From JAWKTV01 sp041398905 (GTDB taxonomy: Bacteria > Planctomycetota > Planctomycetia > Planctomycetales > Planctomycetaceae): 64,000 bases of DNA. This document shows positions 53,898 to 64,000 of this stretch, piece after piece; position 1 is the stretch's first letter; each line of letters starts with the position of its first letter. The position numbers were made by a program, and so were the translations under genes. The notes under the pieces were generated by a model. That model did not search any database, had not been told where the DNA came from, and worked only from the letters and a program-made list of their open reading frames with translations. Where the stretch lies: NCBI GenBank assembly GCA_041398905.1, contig JAWKTV010000003.1:310001-374000 (forward strand), read 5' to 3'.

Positions 53898-54680
53898 ATG
53901 CGTGAGTTGGAAGTGGCCCGTGAGGCCGCGAAGCTGGGAGCGGCCCGGTTGATGGAGTCGTTCGGCCATGACCGCTCCGCCCGTGCGAAGGCCGGCGTCG
54001 ACCTGGTGACTGACGCTGACTTCGCCTCCGAACGGCTGATTGTCGAGTGCATCCGCCAGCACTTCCCGAGTGACGAAATCCTCGGCGAAGAAGGGACGCA
54101 CGCGGACCTCACCGCCGACCGGCTATGGGTCGTCGATCCACTCGACGGGACGACCAACTATGCCCACGCCATCCCGCACTTCGCGGTTTCGATCGGCTTC
54201 TACCAAGGGGGAACCGCACAGTGCGGCGTCATCGTCAACCCCGCCCGGCAGGACTGGTACACCGTCTCACGCGGCCACGGGGCCTTTCACAACGGCCAGC
54301 GAGCGAAGGTCTCGGAAGCTGGATCGATGTCCGAGGTGCTGATCGGCGTTGGCTTCTATTACGATCGCGGCACGATGATGGAAGCGACCCTCGCCGCCGT
54401 GCATGATTGCTTCAAGCAGCAGATTCACGGCATTCGCCGCTTCGGAACCGCCGCGCTCGATCTCTGTCAGGTGGGCATGGGCTGGTATGGGGGCTTCTTC
54501 GAGTACCAGCTCTCGCCCTGGGACTTCGCCGCGGGGCGGCTGTTCGTAGAAGAGGCGGGCGGGCGGGTCACCACGTGTCGGGGCGACGCCCTGCCGATGG
54601 AGAAGACCAGCGTCCTCGCCAGCAACGGTCACCTGCATGACGCCATGCTGGCGATCGTGTCGAACCGGCATCCCGCCTGA
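53898..54680 (+). CDS. Inositol monophosphatase family protein
   Basis: 260 residues from ATG 53898; the frame opens 26 codons earlier without a fitting start. Metal-binding motifs of the family are all present: TDADFASE, GEEG, WVVDPLDGTTNYAHAIPHF and the C-terminal WDFAAGRLFVEEAGG. Hydrolyses inositol or related sugar phosphates (or 3'-phosphoadenosine phosphate in some members); which one is not decidable here. Cytosolic. It follows glmS by about 220 bases on the same strand, and converges on the PPC protein. Confidence 0.93.
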   Translation: MRELEVAREAAKLGAARLMESFGHDRSARAKAGVDLVTDADFASERLIVECIRQHFPSDEILGEEGTHADLTADRLWVVDPLDGTTNYAHAIPHFAVSIGFYQGGTAQCGVIVNPARQDWYTVSRGHGAFHNGQRAKVSEAGSMSEVLIGVGFYYDRGTMMEATLAAVHDCFKQQIHGIRRFGTAALDLCQVGMGWYGGFFEYQLSPWDFAAGRLFVEEAGGRVTTCRGDALPMEKTSVLASNGHLHDAMLAIVSNRHPA

Positions 54681-54715
54681 TGAGACCTTTACGGACGGAG
54701 ACGATGGACTGCTCG

Positions 54716-57104
54716 TCATTCCGCCGCGTCCAGCACCTTCACCGGCGGAATCGCGACTTCGATCTGGACCTTGTCGTTCCCCTCGGCCCGCAGGACCAAC
54801 TTCAAACCTTCCAGCATCCCGCCGGTGAATTCCGGGCCGACCTTTAATGTCAGCGCGGCGGCTGTTTGATCGCCGGGCACGGTCGCATCCGCGAGCGTCA
54901 CGCCCGCTGGCGGCTCCTTCCCCGCGACCAGCACTGCGGCCGTGAGGGACGGGTTGCGGTTCAGCGTAAGCTGTAGCGGCAGCTCGCCACCCCGCTGCAC
55001 CTCTGCGACTTCGGTGGTCACCGTCGCCGACAGAGCGGGCTGCAACTGGAAGTTGAGGACCGGGCTGAAGGTCGTCACCGTCCGGTCCCCCTGTTTGAGC
55101 GTCCCTTGCAGCACGATGGAGTACCGCCCGAGCGCCGCCTTCTCGGTGGCCGAGAGCTTGATCGCCACTTCGTCACTCCCTTTGGCGATCGGTTGCAGGT
55201 CGAGCGTCACTTCCGCCGGCAATGCCTCTTGCGCTGGATAGGCCGTAAAAGTCACCGCCTCGTCCAGACCTTCGCCGCGAACGGCTTTGAGCTGGAACTG
55301 TGTCGACAGCGCCGGGCCAAGTGTGAGCAAAGCCGGCTCGGCCGTTAGCGTCAGGGGGACAGGCTCCGCACTGGCGACGGCAATCGAGTCTCGCAGCGCC
55401 AATGGCACGACGGGGGGCTGATTCAGCCGCCCGTTCAGCAGAGACGTGTTGCTCGCGAACGTCGTCCAGTCCTCAACGGGAGCGACCGGCGTGCCGACGA
55501 TGCGAATCCCCGTCAGCCGGATCGGCTCGTCGCGCTCCGAACGGATTGTGATTGCGGCACGCTTCATTCCCGCCCCGGCGATCACCGTTTCGCTCCGCAG
55601 CCCTTCTGGCAACCCGGTGACCGTCAGCTCGAGTTCGCCGTTGTACCTCCGACGCACCACCTGCAGACTGATCGCGGCGGTCCCGCGCGGCGGCACGAGA
55701 ATGGTGTCGGCGTCGGTCTGCAGGTCGACGGCCGTATCTGGCAGCACCCGTTCGAGTCGATAGCCTTGCGACGATCCGCCTGCACCAAACACCTCACTCA
55801 CCTCCAGTACGTGACGTCCGGCTAGCTTGGCTGTAAAGGTCAAGACCCCTTCGTCCGTTCCGGTGTCGTCGATGTCCGCCACCTGCTTGCCGTCTGGCCC
55901 CAGCAGCCTCAGCCGCAGATCGGTCGACAGCCCGGCGCTGCGAGTCACACCTGCTAACTGCAGCGCAGCTCCCTCGGCCAGTTCGATCGCGTAGCAATCG
56001 ATGTCGCCCGGTTCATCGAACCGGCCGCTGATCGATTGGTGTTCCACGACCTGTGCCACCTCCGGCAGATTGTTCGGTTCGCTCTCTACGGCGTCGGCCA
56101 CGTCGACGACGGGGACCATTACAAGAGCCGCGGCACCACCGTTGCTGCGACGAAAGGCCACGCTCCGCCAGGATTCGGGCCAGTCGACGGGGACCACGAT
56201 GTCGACGGCAGGAACGTCGTCGGTCACGATCCCCACCGGGCTAAGTCGGGTCGTCGTCCCCCGGACCGCGACCAGCGGCAACGCCTGCACCACACGGGAA
56301 GTCGCCGATTCGCAGTCGATAGAAGTACTCGCCGCCGCCGGCGTAGCGAATGTCACGGACTTCGATCAGGTAGTCGCCCGCTTCGGCGAAGGTTTGATCC
56401 AACTGACAATCGCCGCCCAGTCCCGGCGTGTCGTCCACGGTGGCGATGCGATCGCCGGCGGCGTTGTAGACAATCAGGACGGGATCGAGCTTCGAGCCAA
56501 TCCGTCTCGCCAGCACCTCGAACGACAGCCGCTGGCCGGCGGCGACCGTAACGCGGTAGAAGTCGCGGGCCAGGTTGTCGACCTGCGCATCGATCCCCGC
56601 CGACGCGGGGACCGGCTGTGCGGACTCCGGGCTGCCGTTACCACCCGCCTCAGCCACGCTCGGCAGGTCGTCAACGAGTATCAGCCGCTGCGGAGTGGCC
56701 CCGCCAGGGGTCTCGAGTCGGCCGGCATACACGCCGGGTGAAACGTCCGCGGAAACCTGCAGGCGGAACGTCGCCGACTTGTCGTTCACCGCGTCATCGA
56801 CTCGTTCGGTTGATTCCCCGAACGTCGTCCAGAGCCGCGATGCCTGCTGGAGGTTCGAGCCGGTGACGGCGACATCGACCGTTGTGCCCGGCTGAACGCC
56901 CAGCGGTGCGAGTCGACTGATCTGTGGCGGCGGCTGCGCGGCCAGATCACCCCCCGCTGTCGTCAACAGACAACTGACGCAGGTCAGCCACAACGTCGCC
57001 GCAGGGAACCGCGCACATGAGCGCGTCGTGGAGCTGTGATCGACGGCTCGCGGCGCGATGACGGACATGCTTTTCGCATGGGAAACGGGTGGGTTCATCG
57101 TCAT
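54716..57104 (-). CDS. Exported protein with PPC (pre-peptidase C-terminal) domains, frameshifted
   Basis: About 790 residues. Start taken as ATG 57104; ATG 57068 is also possible. A hydrophobic signal segment (LWLTCVSCLLTTAGG) is followed by an Ig-like segment with VQPGTTVDVAVTGSNLQQA, then a first PPC domain (ARDFYRVTVAAGQRLSFEV, DQTFAEAGDYLIEVRD). After the frame break at about 56290 a second PPC domain follows (EPGDIDCYAIELAEGAALQL, RHVLEVSEVFG), then several beta-sandwich segments to the end (residues about 400-790). This architecture is common in planctomycete secreted proteins and has no catalytic site of its own. Confidence 0.8.
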
Positions 57105-57293
57105 GGTCACTCGGCAACGGACAGCACTCGGGTATCGATCAAACAATCTGGATTGGTTGATAGTCATTGAGTCGGCGTGACGCCAGTCCGCAGGCTCGTT
57201 GACGGCGGAGCACCGCTTGCGGGATGATGCCCGTACGTCCGGGGCGGACCGCTCGTCCCGGTTCAAAGCGACGATCTTCGCAGCAAGCCCCGC

Positions 57294-58717
57294 ATGTCTT
57301 CTCCCGTTGCCAACGCCTCGATACCTCCAAAGTCAGCGGAGGCAGCGCCCGGTCAGGCGTTCATCCCCTACGAACGATTTCTGGACTGCGTGCATTGCGG
57401 GCTCTGTACCTCGGCCTGCCCGACGTATCTGGAGACCGGCGACGAGAACGACTCGCCACGAGGACGCATCTACCTGATGCGGGCGATCACCGACGGCCGG
57501 CTGACAGCGGAGCCTGCGGTGACGCGGCACCTCGACCTCTGCCTCGACTGTCGCAGTTGCGAAACCGCCTGCCCCTCCGGGGTGCAGTACGGTCGGCTCA
57601 TCGAGCCGTTCCGGGCGTCGCTGGCAAACGGCGTCCTGCCGGCGTCGGACGGTCCGCAGACCAAACGTGGTTCACAGCAGGCGAAGGGCCCAACAGGTCG
57701 CGGCTGGTTCGAACGAATCGTCCTGCATGGACTCTTTCCCTACCCGGGTCGACTCCGCGTGAGCCTGACGCTGGCGCGCTGGTCGCAGAAGCTCGGGCTG
57801 GACCGGCTCGCGGACAAGCTCGGCATAATCGGCTGGCTGCCGACGAAGCTGCAACGCATGCATCGCCTGCTGCCGCGCCTGCAGTCGTCGCCACCGCCGC
57901 TTCCAGAACGGCTCCCCGCATTGACCCGCAGTGACGACCGCGCCAACGGCTTCGCCGAACTGGCCGAGCCTCGGGCGCGTGTGATGCTGTTTATCGGCTG
58001 CGTTGCCGACGCGATGTTTCGCGACGTCCATTGGGCGACCGCGCAGGTGCTGCAGGCGAACGGCTGCGAAGTGCTGAGTCCGCGAGGGCAGGTCTGTTGC
58101 GGTGCGATCCATTATCACAGCGGGGCGGCAGAGCCGGCGCTGCGACTGGCTCAACAGAACGCTGATTGTCTCCCGGCGAACGTGGACGCAATCATCGTCA
58201 ACGTGGCCGGCTGTGGTTCGATGCTGAAGGACTATCCGCACATGGCCGAAGAGGCTGGCGGGAGCGGCGCATACCTGGTGGACGAGTTGAACCGCTTCTC
58301 CGCGAAGGTGCGGGATGTGCACGAGTTTTTGCGCTGCCGGGCCCGTCCCGCCGACCGAGCCTGTATCGCTGGTGGCGACGTACCACGATGCCTGCCACCT
58401 GTGTCATGCAACAGGTTCGGGAACAGCCGCGGCAACTGCTCGCGATGATCCCCGGTCTCGAGTTGCGACCGCTCGCCGAATCCGACATCTGCTGCGGAGC
58501 GGCGGGGAGCTACAACCTGACGGAGCCGGAGATGGCGGATCGCCTTGGCCGCCGCAAGGTCGAGAACATCCGACGATCGGGTGCGAACGCCGTGCTGTCG
58601 GCGAACGCGGGCTGCACTCTGCAGCTCCAGTCGATGCTGGCGTCGACGGGCGAGCCGCTGCCCGTCTACCACCCGATGCAACTCCTCGCCCGCAGCTACG
58701 GCTTTGCGGCGAAGTGA
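57294..58717 (+). CDS. glcF: Glycolate oxidase iron-sulfur subunit (frameshifted)
   Basis: Iron-sulfur protein of the GlcF/LutA/HdrB type. Two [4Fe-4S] motifs: CVHCGLCTSACPTY and CLDCRSCETACPSG. First CCG domain: LFIGCVADAMFRDVH and GQVCCGAIHYHSG. After breaks at about 58330 and 58415 the second CCG domain continues: VATYHDACHLCH, LRPLAESDICCGAAGSYNL, NAGCTLQL. It ends FAAK-stop at 58717. Restored length is about 470 residues. It transfers electrons from glycolate (or lactate) oxidation in the cytosol; no glcD or glcE is adjacent. Start ATG 57294 is the first in frame. Confidence 0.88.
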
Positions 58718-59048
58718 CCATTCGGCCCCGGCGGAAAGCTTCGCGCGCCTGATTAAATCCTGTTCAGCCTGATGGGAATTTGGACAGTAATTGTCCGCGC
58801 GGCGCCGCTGTGCCGATTGCAGCAAGTCCGGCGGATTCCGCTGGTTGAGTCAAAGAGTCGACGGTGGACCTTCGAAGGACAATTCTGGCACGCGGCTTGC
58901 GGAACATGATGAACCGTGGCGAATGGCTGTTGCCCGCCAAAACCAAGGTTCATTCATCTTCCATGCCTGCCGCTGCCGTTGAGGGTCACTTGCTTGTACC
59001 GACCGGTGGCGTGCTGGCATCACGCACCCTGGGTTCAAGGAGCGACAA
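58718..59048. other. Intergenic region upstream of HtrA
   Basis: About 330 bases; holds the sigma-54-type promoter described separately. No other gene or RNA recognised. Confidence 0.6.
58886..58900 (+). promoter_or_regulatory. Sigma-54-type promoter
   Basis: TGGCACGCGGCTTGC: the -24 GG and the -12 GC are separated by exactly ten bases, and the flanking bases match the TGGCACG-N4-TTGC consensus. A transcript would start at about 58912, roughly 140 bases before the HtrA start. A sigma-54 promoter implies an enhancer-binding activator, not visible in this window. Confidence 0.7.
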
Positions 59049-60581
59049 CTGCAAAACAGGACACCGAAGCGAAGCTGGATTTGGAGCATGGGCATCGGAG
59101 CCTGCGGACTGGCCGCAGTGGCTGCCGGCTCATCATTGTGGGGCACGGGTCACGGGCTGACTCGGGCAGAGACGCCGGCACCATCTGCGGCCATCGCGTC
59201 GGCACAGGATCTCTCCACCGCGTTCCGGCGTGCGTCGGAAACGGTCATTCCGTCGGTCGTCACCATTCGGTCCGTCCAGACGGCGAGTACGTTGCGAACT
59301 CCCGGTCAACAGGGCGAGCTGCCGGAAGGCTTCCCGGATGATCTTTCTCCCCTGCTGAAGCGGTTCTTTGGCGATGACCTCTCGGGCGTGCAGCCGCGAT
59401 TGGAACTGCGTTCGCCGCAGCTCCCGCAGAAGCAGGGGACCGGTTCGGGCGTGATCATCGACTCGAAAGGGGTGATCCTCACCAACAACCATGTCGCCTC
59501 TGCCGGCGAAGTTCGGGTGACGTTGCACGATGGTCGTGAGTTCGAAGCGACCGAGGTGCTGACGGACCCCAAGACCGACCTTGCGCTGATCCGGATCGAA
59601 GGGGCGGGTGAACTCCCCGCGGCCAAACTGGGAGACAGCGACATTCTGGAGATTGGAGACTGGGTGCTCGCGATCGGTGCTCCGTTCGGCCTGCAGGAGA
59701 CTGTCACCGCCGGAATCATCTCCGCGAAGTCCCGAGGCGTCGGCATCACCGAGACCGAGGACTTTCTGCAGACCGACGCCGCGATCAACCCGGGCAACAG
59801 CGGAGGGCCGCTGGTGAACCTGCGGGGCGAGGTGGTCGGCATCAACACCGCCATCTCGACACGCGGCGGCGGAAGCGACGGCATCGGCTTCGCGGTCCCC
59901 ATCAATCTGGCCCGCTGGGTAAGCGATCAACTGGCCACCACCGGCACAGTTCAGCGAGCATTCCTCGGCGTCGGCATCCAGCAGGTGACGAGCGACATCT
60001 CGCGGCAACTCGGCCTGACGACCGTACAGGGAGCGCTCATTAGCGATGTCCAGTCGGGCTCCGCCGCCGAGCAGGCGGGGCTGACCGCTGGCGATGTCGT
60101 GATCGAGTTCGACGGTCGGCCGGTCGACAGCCCGCGGAAGCTGCAGAACCTCGTCGAACGTGCCAACCTCGGCGAGAAGCACTCGGTCACGATTGTCCGC
60201 GATGGCCAACGGCGGACGATCGAGGTTGATCTGCAGCAACGGCAGGACACCATCGCCGCCAGCGACACCAGCGTGACCAGGCGGACTCCAACCTCCCAGT
60301 TCGACGAGCTGGGGCTGGACGTCTCCGAGCTGACATCGGACATCGCCAGCCAGCTGGGCGTGCAGGACGTCTCGGGAGTGGTGATCACCGATGTACAGCC
60401 CGGAAGCATCGCCGCCACCGTCGGACTGGAAGCCGGGATGGTCATCACACGAGTCGGCACCCGCCCGGTGCAACGACTGACCGACTTCCATGAGGCGACC
60501 CAGGATGCGAATCTGGACGACGGTGTGCTACTGCTGGTGCGGACCAGCGAAGGCTCGCGCTTCGTCGTCCTGAAGAAGTAA
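59049..60581 (+). CDS. HtrA/DegP-type serine protease with two PDZ domains
   Basis: 497 residues from ATG 59088, or 510 from the CTG at 59049. I chose CTG: AAGGAG at 59037-59042 has a perfect 6-base spacing to it, and the extra residues (QNRTPKRSWIWS) supply the basic n-region of a signal peptide followed by GACGLAAVAAGS. Catalytic triad: His in LTNNHVAS, Asp in DPKTDLALI, Ser in NPGNSGGPLV. Two PDZ domains follow (about residues 300-390 and 405-495). Periplasmic protein quality control. The upstream sigma-54 site suggests stress or nitrogen-linked regulation. Which start is used is not provable by reading. Confidence 0.9.
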   Translation: MQNRTPKRSWIWSMGIGACGLAAVAAGSSLWGTGHGLTRAETPAPSAAIASAQDLSTAFRRASETVIPSVVTIRSVQTASTLRTPGQQGELPEGFPDDLSPLLKRFFGDDLSGVQPRLELRSPQLPQKQGTGSGVIIDSKGVILTNNHVASAGEVRVTLHDGREFEATEVLTDPKTDLALIRIEGAGELPAAKLGDSDILEIGDWVLAIGAPFGLQETVTAGIISAKSRGVGITETEDFLQTDAAINPGNSGGPLVNLRGEVVGINTAISTRGGGSDGIGFAVPINLARWVSDQLATTGTVQRAFLGVGIQQVTSDISRQLGLTTVQGALISDVQSGSAAEQAGLTAGDVVIEFDGRPVDSPRKLQNLVERANLGEKHSVTIVRDGQRRTIEVDLQQRQDTIAASDTSVTRRTPTSQFDELGLDVSELTSDIASQLGVQDVSGVVITDVQPGSIAATVGLEAGMVITRVGTRPVQRLTDFHEATQDANLDDGVLLLVRTSEGSRFVVLKK

Positions 60582-60662
60582 AGCCTCACCGCGGACGAAC
60601 GCGCGGCATTCACCCGCCTCGATGCGATCGTCGATTAGCGACACACTCTCGACCCCGATGGT

Positions 60663-61503
60663 CTAGTAATTGTACTTCGGGTTCCTGGTGTCGAATTCGG
60701 TGTCGGTGTAGCCGACGTTCGTCCGCATGCCCATGTAGAAGTAGTCCTCGACCAGCACGGGCGAATCCCCCTTGCGGCTGGGGAAGTCGTAGTTCTGCAC
60801 ACGCACGGGCAGGTTCGTGCTGGCGTCGATGTACAGGCGGGTCATCTGGTAGACGACATCCGGATGCTTTCCGCCGTGTGACACCTCGATCACCTTGCAC
60901 GCCAGATCACCGATCTTCGCGTTCGGGTAGAAGTTGACCGTCGTGTCCGCGACCTTGGCTTCCTTCAGCCACTGGTCGATCAGCATTTCGAGCATCCGCT
61001 TCAGCCCCATGCGGGTGATGGGGTGCCGGCTTTCTTCGAGGGCCAGCTTCCCTTCCGGATCGATCGAAACCGTGCCGACCAGCGAGGCCAGACCCGTGTC
61101 GTGTACCTGCAACTGACCGTTGTAGTGATCGGGGCGATAGATCACTTCCCGCCCGGCGTGCGGCTCGACGAACTTCAAATAGATGCTGCGGCGACTCGCG
61201 ATACTTCAGCTCCATTTTTCCGGAGAGCATCTTGCCGCCGACCATTTCGCTGCGGATCAGTATCGCCTGATAGTCGCGGACCTTCTCGACTTCCGTCAGA
61301 CTCTCGGCCGCGAGCTTCAGCGCGGGGACGATCGGATGCTGAGCCGGAGCTTCGGCGATTCGCGCGGCGATTTTGGTTTCGGCGGACGCGGTGGCGAGGA
61401 AGGCCGCACCGCTGCCCATTCCCGCGAGAGCCAGCGTGCCACGACGCAGAAAGCCGCGTCGATTCAAGAAGTGCAGGGCAGGCTTGGGGGTGTCGACAGG
61501 CAT
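60663..61503 (-). CDS. DUF1571 Tat-exported protein (one frameshift)
   Basis: About 280 residues. Start MPVDTPKPALHFLNRRGFL at 61503 has a twin-arginine leader (NRRGFLRRGTLALAGMG). The domain begins SLTEVEKVRDYQAILIR and GGKMLSGKMELKYRESP; a one-base event near 61180 moves it to the next frame, which carries IYLKF-like KFVEPHAGREVIYRP, then HPITRMGLKRMLEML, KIGDLACKVIEVSH and DPK-like ending NVGYTDTEFDTRNP. DUF1571 proteins are periplasmic, LolA/lipoprotein-carrier-like in fold, and frequent in planctomycetes; function unknown. It converges on HtrA. Confidence 0.87.
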
Positions 61504-61795
61504 GGGCAGTGTCCTTCCTTGGAACGCTCGAATTTGACAGTCCTCAGTCGCTTCATCGGCGCGACCGTCGGCGAGGCACGATCCTCATCTGTCGATTCTG
61601 CCGATTCTCACAACCTGCGACGGCAGGCGCCCGCGCACTTTGACTGACGTGACCATCCAGTGCCCGGTGGCACCTTTCGCAGCTCCCCCGAGCGGACACC
61701 AGACAGCGCGAGTTGCGGGACCGTCCCGAGCGGCAGGATCCGCAGCAGTCACTCAGCCCTCCTGGATTGACACTCGTTCGATCGAACTCTTTCGA

Positions 61796-62925
61796 TCATT
61801 CCAGGTCGTCGATCGCCAGCGGCTGATCGGTCAGACGCAGGTACGTCACCGTACACAGCAGGCCCAGATAGGGACCGGCAAACACCATTCCCATCGGGAC
61901 GAGCGACCCCGCGATCGCCACCCCGATCGCCACGAGCGCGATCAGCATGATCGTTCGAAGTTGTCCATCGACAGCCGCCAACCGCGAGACACCGCCCCCA
62001 CGGCATCGAGGTTCTCATCGATCATCGCGCGGGTCATCGTCCAGGAGATCATCATCAATAGCAAACCGGGGACGACCAGCAGCAGCAGCCCCAGGAACGT
62101 CATAAGGCCGATCAGAATCATCAGTAGAAACATCGATCCGAGGTAGCCGCTCCCCGCGCTGAACGCCGCGAACGCGTCGCCAATTCCGGGGCGCTCTCCG
62201 CGTGCCGCCTTGAAGTAGACGAAGTTCACCCCGACCGCAGCCAGGGCGGAGGTGAAGGCGATCGCGGGCGGAACGATCAACAGCGCGCCAACCCCCGTCG
62301 CGATGCCACAAATGAAGATCGGCAGGGAAACCGCGGAGATCGCCAGCGACAGCAGGAATGGGCCGATTACCACTGCGGCAAGGTCTTCCGAGTAGATCTT
62401 CCAAGTGTCGGACATCAGCCCGCCGATCGTCATCTGCTCTTCGGTGGCGACATGCGTGTCAGGCAGCGAGCGAACCTGTTGTCGCCCGTGGCGTCGCTGG
62501 CCACGACGCAGGAGCGTCGCCCCGCACGCGAAACATTCGCGATCCGAGAGCTGATTCTCTGCCCCGCAGGCTCGGCAGCGGCGACCGCGACCGGAGGAGG
62601 CCGCGCTGTCCTGCTCGGCCTCGTCATCGAGCCACGCGTCGTCCCCGACGGTTCCCATCAGGCTGCGAGGCTGGACCGATTCGCCCGGAACCACATCTCG
62701 TTCGTCGAGCGCGTCGCTGTGGTCGCCATCCGCCGCGACTTCATCCTCGATGCCGTCGAACTCCTCCGGGTCGTCAGCACCGGAGGTCGCGGTGTTGCCG
62801 AGTTGATGTGGAAACGGCACCCAAATCCGCTCGCCGCACGCCGGACATTTCGCACTCATGCCCGCTTTGTCGTCGGGAGTGCGCAGGCGATGATGGCAGT
62901 GGGGACAGTCGAACTCGATTGGCAC
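61796..62925 (-). CDS. Zinc-ribbon membrane protein (one frameshift)
   Basis: About 375 residues. Start taken as GTG 62925 (VPIEFDCPHCHHRLR); the frame opens to 62979. Two zinc ribbons: CPHC...CPACGE near the N-terminus and CRACGAENQLSDRECFACG at about residue 130-148. Between them the sequence is acidic and low in complexity. The C-terminal half has about five membrane helices (AAVVIGPFLLSLAISAVSL, VGALLIVPPAIAF, FLLMILIGLMTFLGLLLLV). A break near 61985 is bridged to TIMLIALVAIGVAIAGS and the stop at 61796. Function unknown; this two-ribbon plus membrane layout is common in planctomycetes. Confidence 0.8.
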
Positions 62926-63046
62926 CAGTGGCTCCCGATGCGGCGTGCATGATGCAGGGTGTTCGTCCGTGACGAGCAAATCTTGAGCACAATCCTGACA
63001 ATTATGGCGTCGATCCCGGCGGGTCGACCAGGGCGGCTTAGGTCAA

Positions 63047-63802
63047 TCACCCGTCCGCGAGCACTTCCTCCATCACGTCGTCGGGAATGTTGTAGTTCGC
63101 CGTGACGTTCTGCACGTCGTCGTTATCCTCGAGAGCCTCGAGCAACTTGAGCACCTTGCGGCCATCCTCGGCGTTGAGGTCCACCACGTTCGCCGGGATG
63201 TAGCGAAACTCCGCCACTTCGGTCTCGATTCCCGCGGCCGCCAGAGCCTCGCTGACCTGCTGGAAGGAATCGACGGAACAGAGCACCTCGAAGCTCTCGC
63301 CGTCGGCGCGTACGTCATCCCCGCCCGCTTCCAGCGCCAGCTCAAACAACTGTTCCTCGGCGGCGGCCTTCTTGGAGACGGTGAAGTACCCCTTTCGCTC
63401 AAACATCCAGCTCACGCAGCCGGTTGAGCCCAGGTTCCCGCCATGCACTTCAAAAATCTTCCGCATCTCCGGAGCGGTGCGGTTGCGGTTCTCGGTCAGG
63501 GCTTCCGCGATGACGGCGACGCCGCCGGGGCCGTAACCCTCATAGACCAACTCGGCGAAGTCCTCCGCACCCGACTCGCCGATCCCCCGCTTGATCGCCC
63601 GGTCGATATTGTCCTTGGGCATGCTGTTCTTGCGGGCCTTGTCGACGGCGTACCGCAGCGCGAGATTCGACGCCGGGTCGCCCCCGCCCCGCCTCGCGGC
63701 CGCCAGAATCGCGCGACTGAGCTTGCCGAACAGGTTGCCCCGCTTCTTGTCCGCGCGGCCCTTCTTGTGGACGATGTTCGCAAAATGGGAGTGACCAGCC
63801 AT
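63047..63802 (-). CDS. YebC/PmpR-family protein
   Basis: 251 residues from ATG 63802; the frame opens 41 residues further upstream with an unrelated, Arg/Ser-rich stretch. MAGHSHFANIVHKKGRADKK and RGNLFGKLSRAI are the family start. Conserved motifs follow: NSMPKDNIDRAIKRG, YEGYGPGGVAVIAEALTENRNRT, GGNLGSTGCVSWMFERKGY and the acidic C-terminus EDNDDVQNVTANYN. These proteins act as DNA-binding regulators or translation factors that relieve ribosome stalling at prolines. Monocistronic as far as visible. Confidence 0.93.
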   Translation of the reverse strand: MAGHSHFANIVHKKGRADKKRGNLFGKLSRAILAAARRGGGDPASNLALRYAVDKARKNSMPKDNIDRAIKRGIGESGAEDFAELVYEGYGPGGVAVIAEALTENRNRTAPEMRKIFEVHGGNLGSTGCVSWMFERKGYFTVSKKAAAEEQLFELALEAGGDDVRADGESFEVLCSVDSFQQVSEALAAAGIETEVAEFRYIPANVVDLNAEDGRKVLKLLEALEDNDDVQNVTANYNIPDDVMEEVLADG

Positions 63803-64000
63803 GGTGTCCGTCTTTGACGCAGATGGAGTTTTGGATGTGTCTCGGTCGGCCCAACCGCATGAGTGGTGACCCCCATGTCGGCTTGGAGAACGTGCAGAAT
63901 ACTCCGCCACCTGAGCCTGCCGCAAATGCGGTGTCGCTCAGCCGCTTCGTCACTCGAGCGTTTGGCCCTCGCGAGGCTGCTCCGCCGGGCAGGCGGCCGG
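63803..64000. other. Upstream region of yebC to window edge
   Basis: About 200 bases. Open frames are short. Should contain the yebC promoter; none can be named. Confidence 0.4.

Noticed and set aside
59133..60491. 452-residue minus-strand open frame
   Set aside because: Antisense of the HtrA gene, with no domain and composition typical of a shadow frame.

Overview
The window reads as a high-GC chromosome segment from a member of the phylum Planctomycetota, probably order Planctomycetales. The evidence is the family mix: a pilin-like DUF1559 protein, a Tat-exported DUF1501 protein, a Tat-exported DUF1571 protein, PQQ-type beta-propellers, pre-peptidase C-terminal (PPC) domain proteins, a glycine/tyrosine-rich small secreted protein, MoxR-DUF58 and many large secreted or membrane proteins of unknown role. 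I see no rRNA, tRNA, CRISPR array, prophage or intact insertion sequence. Most of the window is ordinary core and lineage-specific gene content.

Layout. 0-4.5 kb: end of an unknown repeat-rich protein, DUF58 and MoxR ATPase (minus strand), and a scramblase/tubby-like protein. 5-12.3 kb: Ppx/GppA phosphatase, archaeal-type phosphoglycerate mutase, two membrane proteins (one with a long TPR-like tail). 12.4-21.2 kb: a signalling stretch with an FHA-EAL protein, DUF1501, a pseudo-receiver protein coupled to mtnA, an FHA-GAF histidine kinase and hemW, plus two overlooked microproteins. 21.7-30.6 kb: der, flhA, flhF, fliA, a Gly/Tyr-rich protein and a leucine-rich-repeat protein; most of this stretch is full of indels. 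30.7-39 kb: gyrA/parC-like subunit, a very acidic/RGG-rich protein, cstA, a coiled-coil protein and a second MoxR. 39.1-46.4 kb: Cys-rich exported protein, DUF1559, DUF4198, then PQQ propeller, monohaem cytochrome, PQQ propeller. 46.5-51.3 kb: an arsS remnant and a 1,400-residue FtsK/EccC-like ATPase. 51.8-63.8 kb: glmS, an inositol monophosphatase, a PPC-domain protein, glcF, HtrA protease with a sigma-54 promoter, DUF1571, a zinc-ribbon membrane protein and yebC.

Sequence quality matters for reading this window. At least ten well-conserved genes carry single or double frameshifts; those I traced by hand (MoxR, hemW, cstA, FtsK-like, LRR protein) are mostly losses of one base, several of them in short homopolymers. 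Between about 22.6 and 29.2 kb the density becomes extreme and hits even the normally essential der. Consensus error is the simplest explanation, but true decay of flagellar genes cannot be excluded by reading alone. Separately, two events are substitutions and not indels: an in-frame TAA in glmS, and in-frame TGA and TAG codons in the arsS remnant.

The best candidates for something new are the membrane-anchored coiled-coil ATPase with three FtsK-like domains (only the middle one with a good Walker A) and a tiny gene overlapping its stop, and the PQQ-cytochrome-PQQ module with its DUF4198 neighbour.
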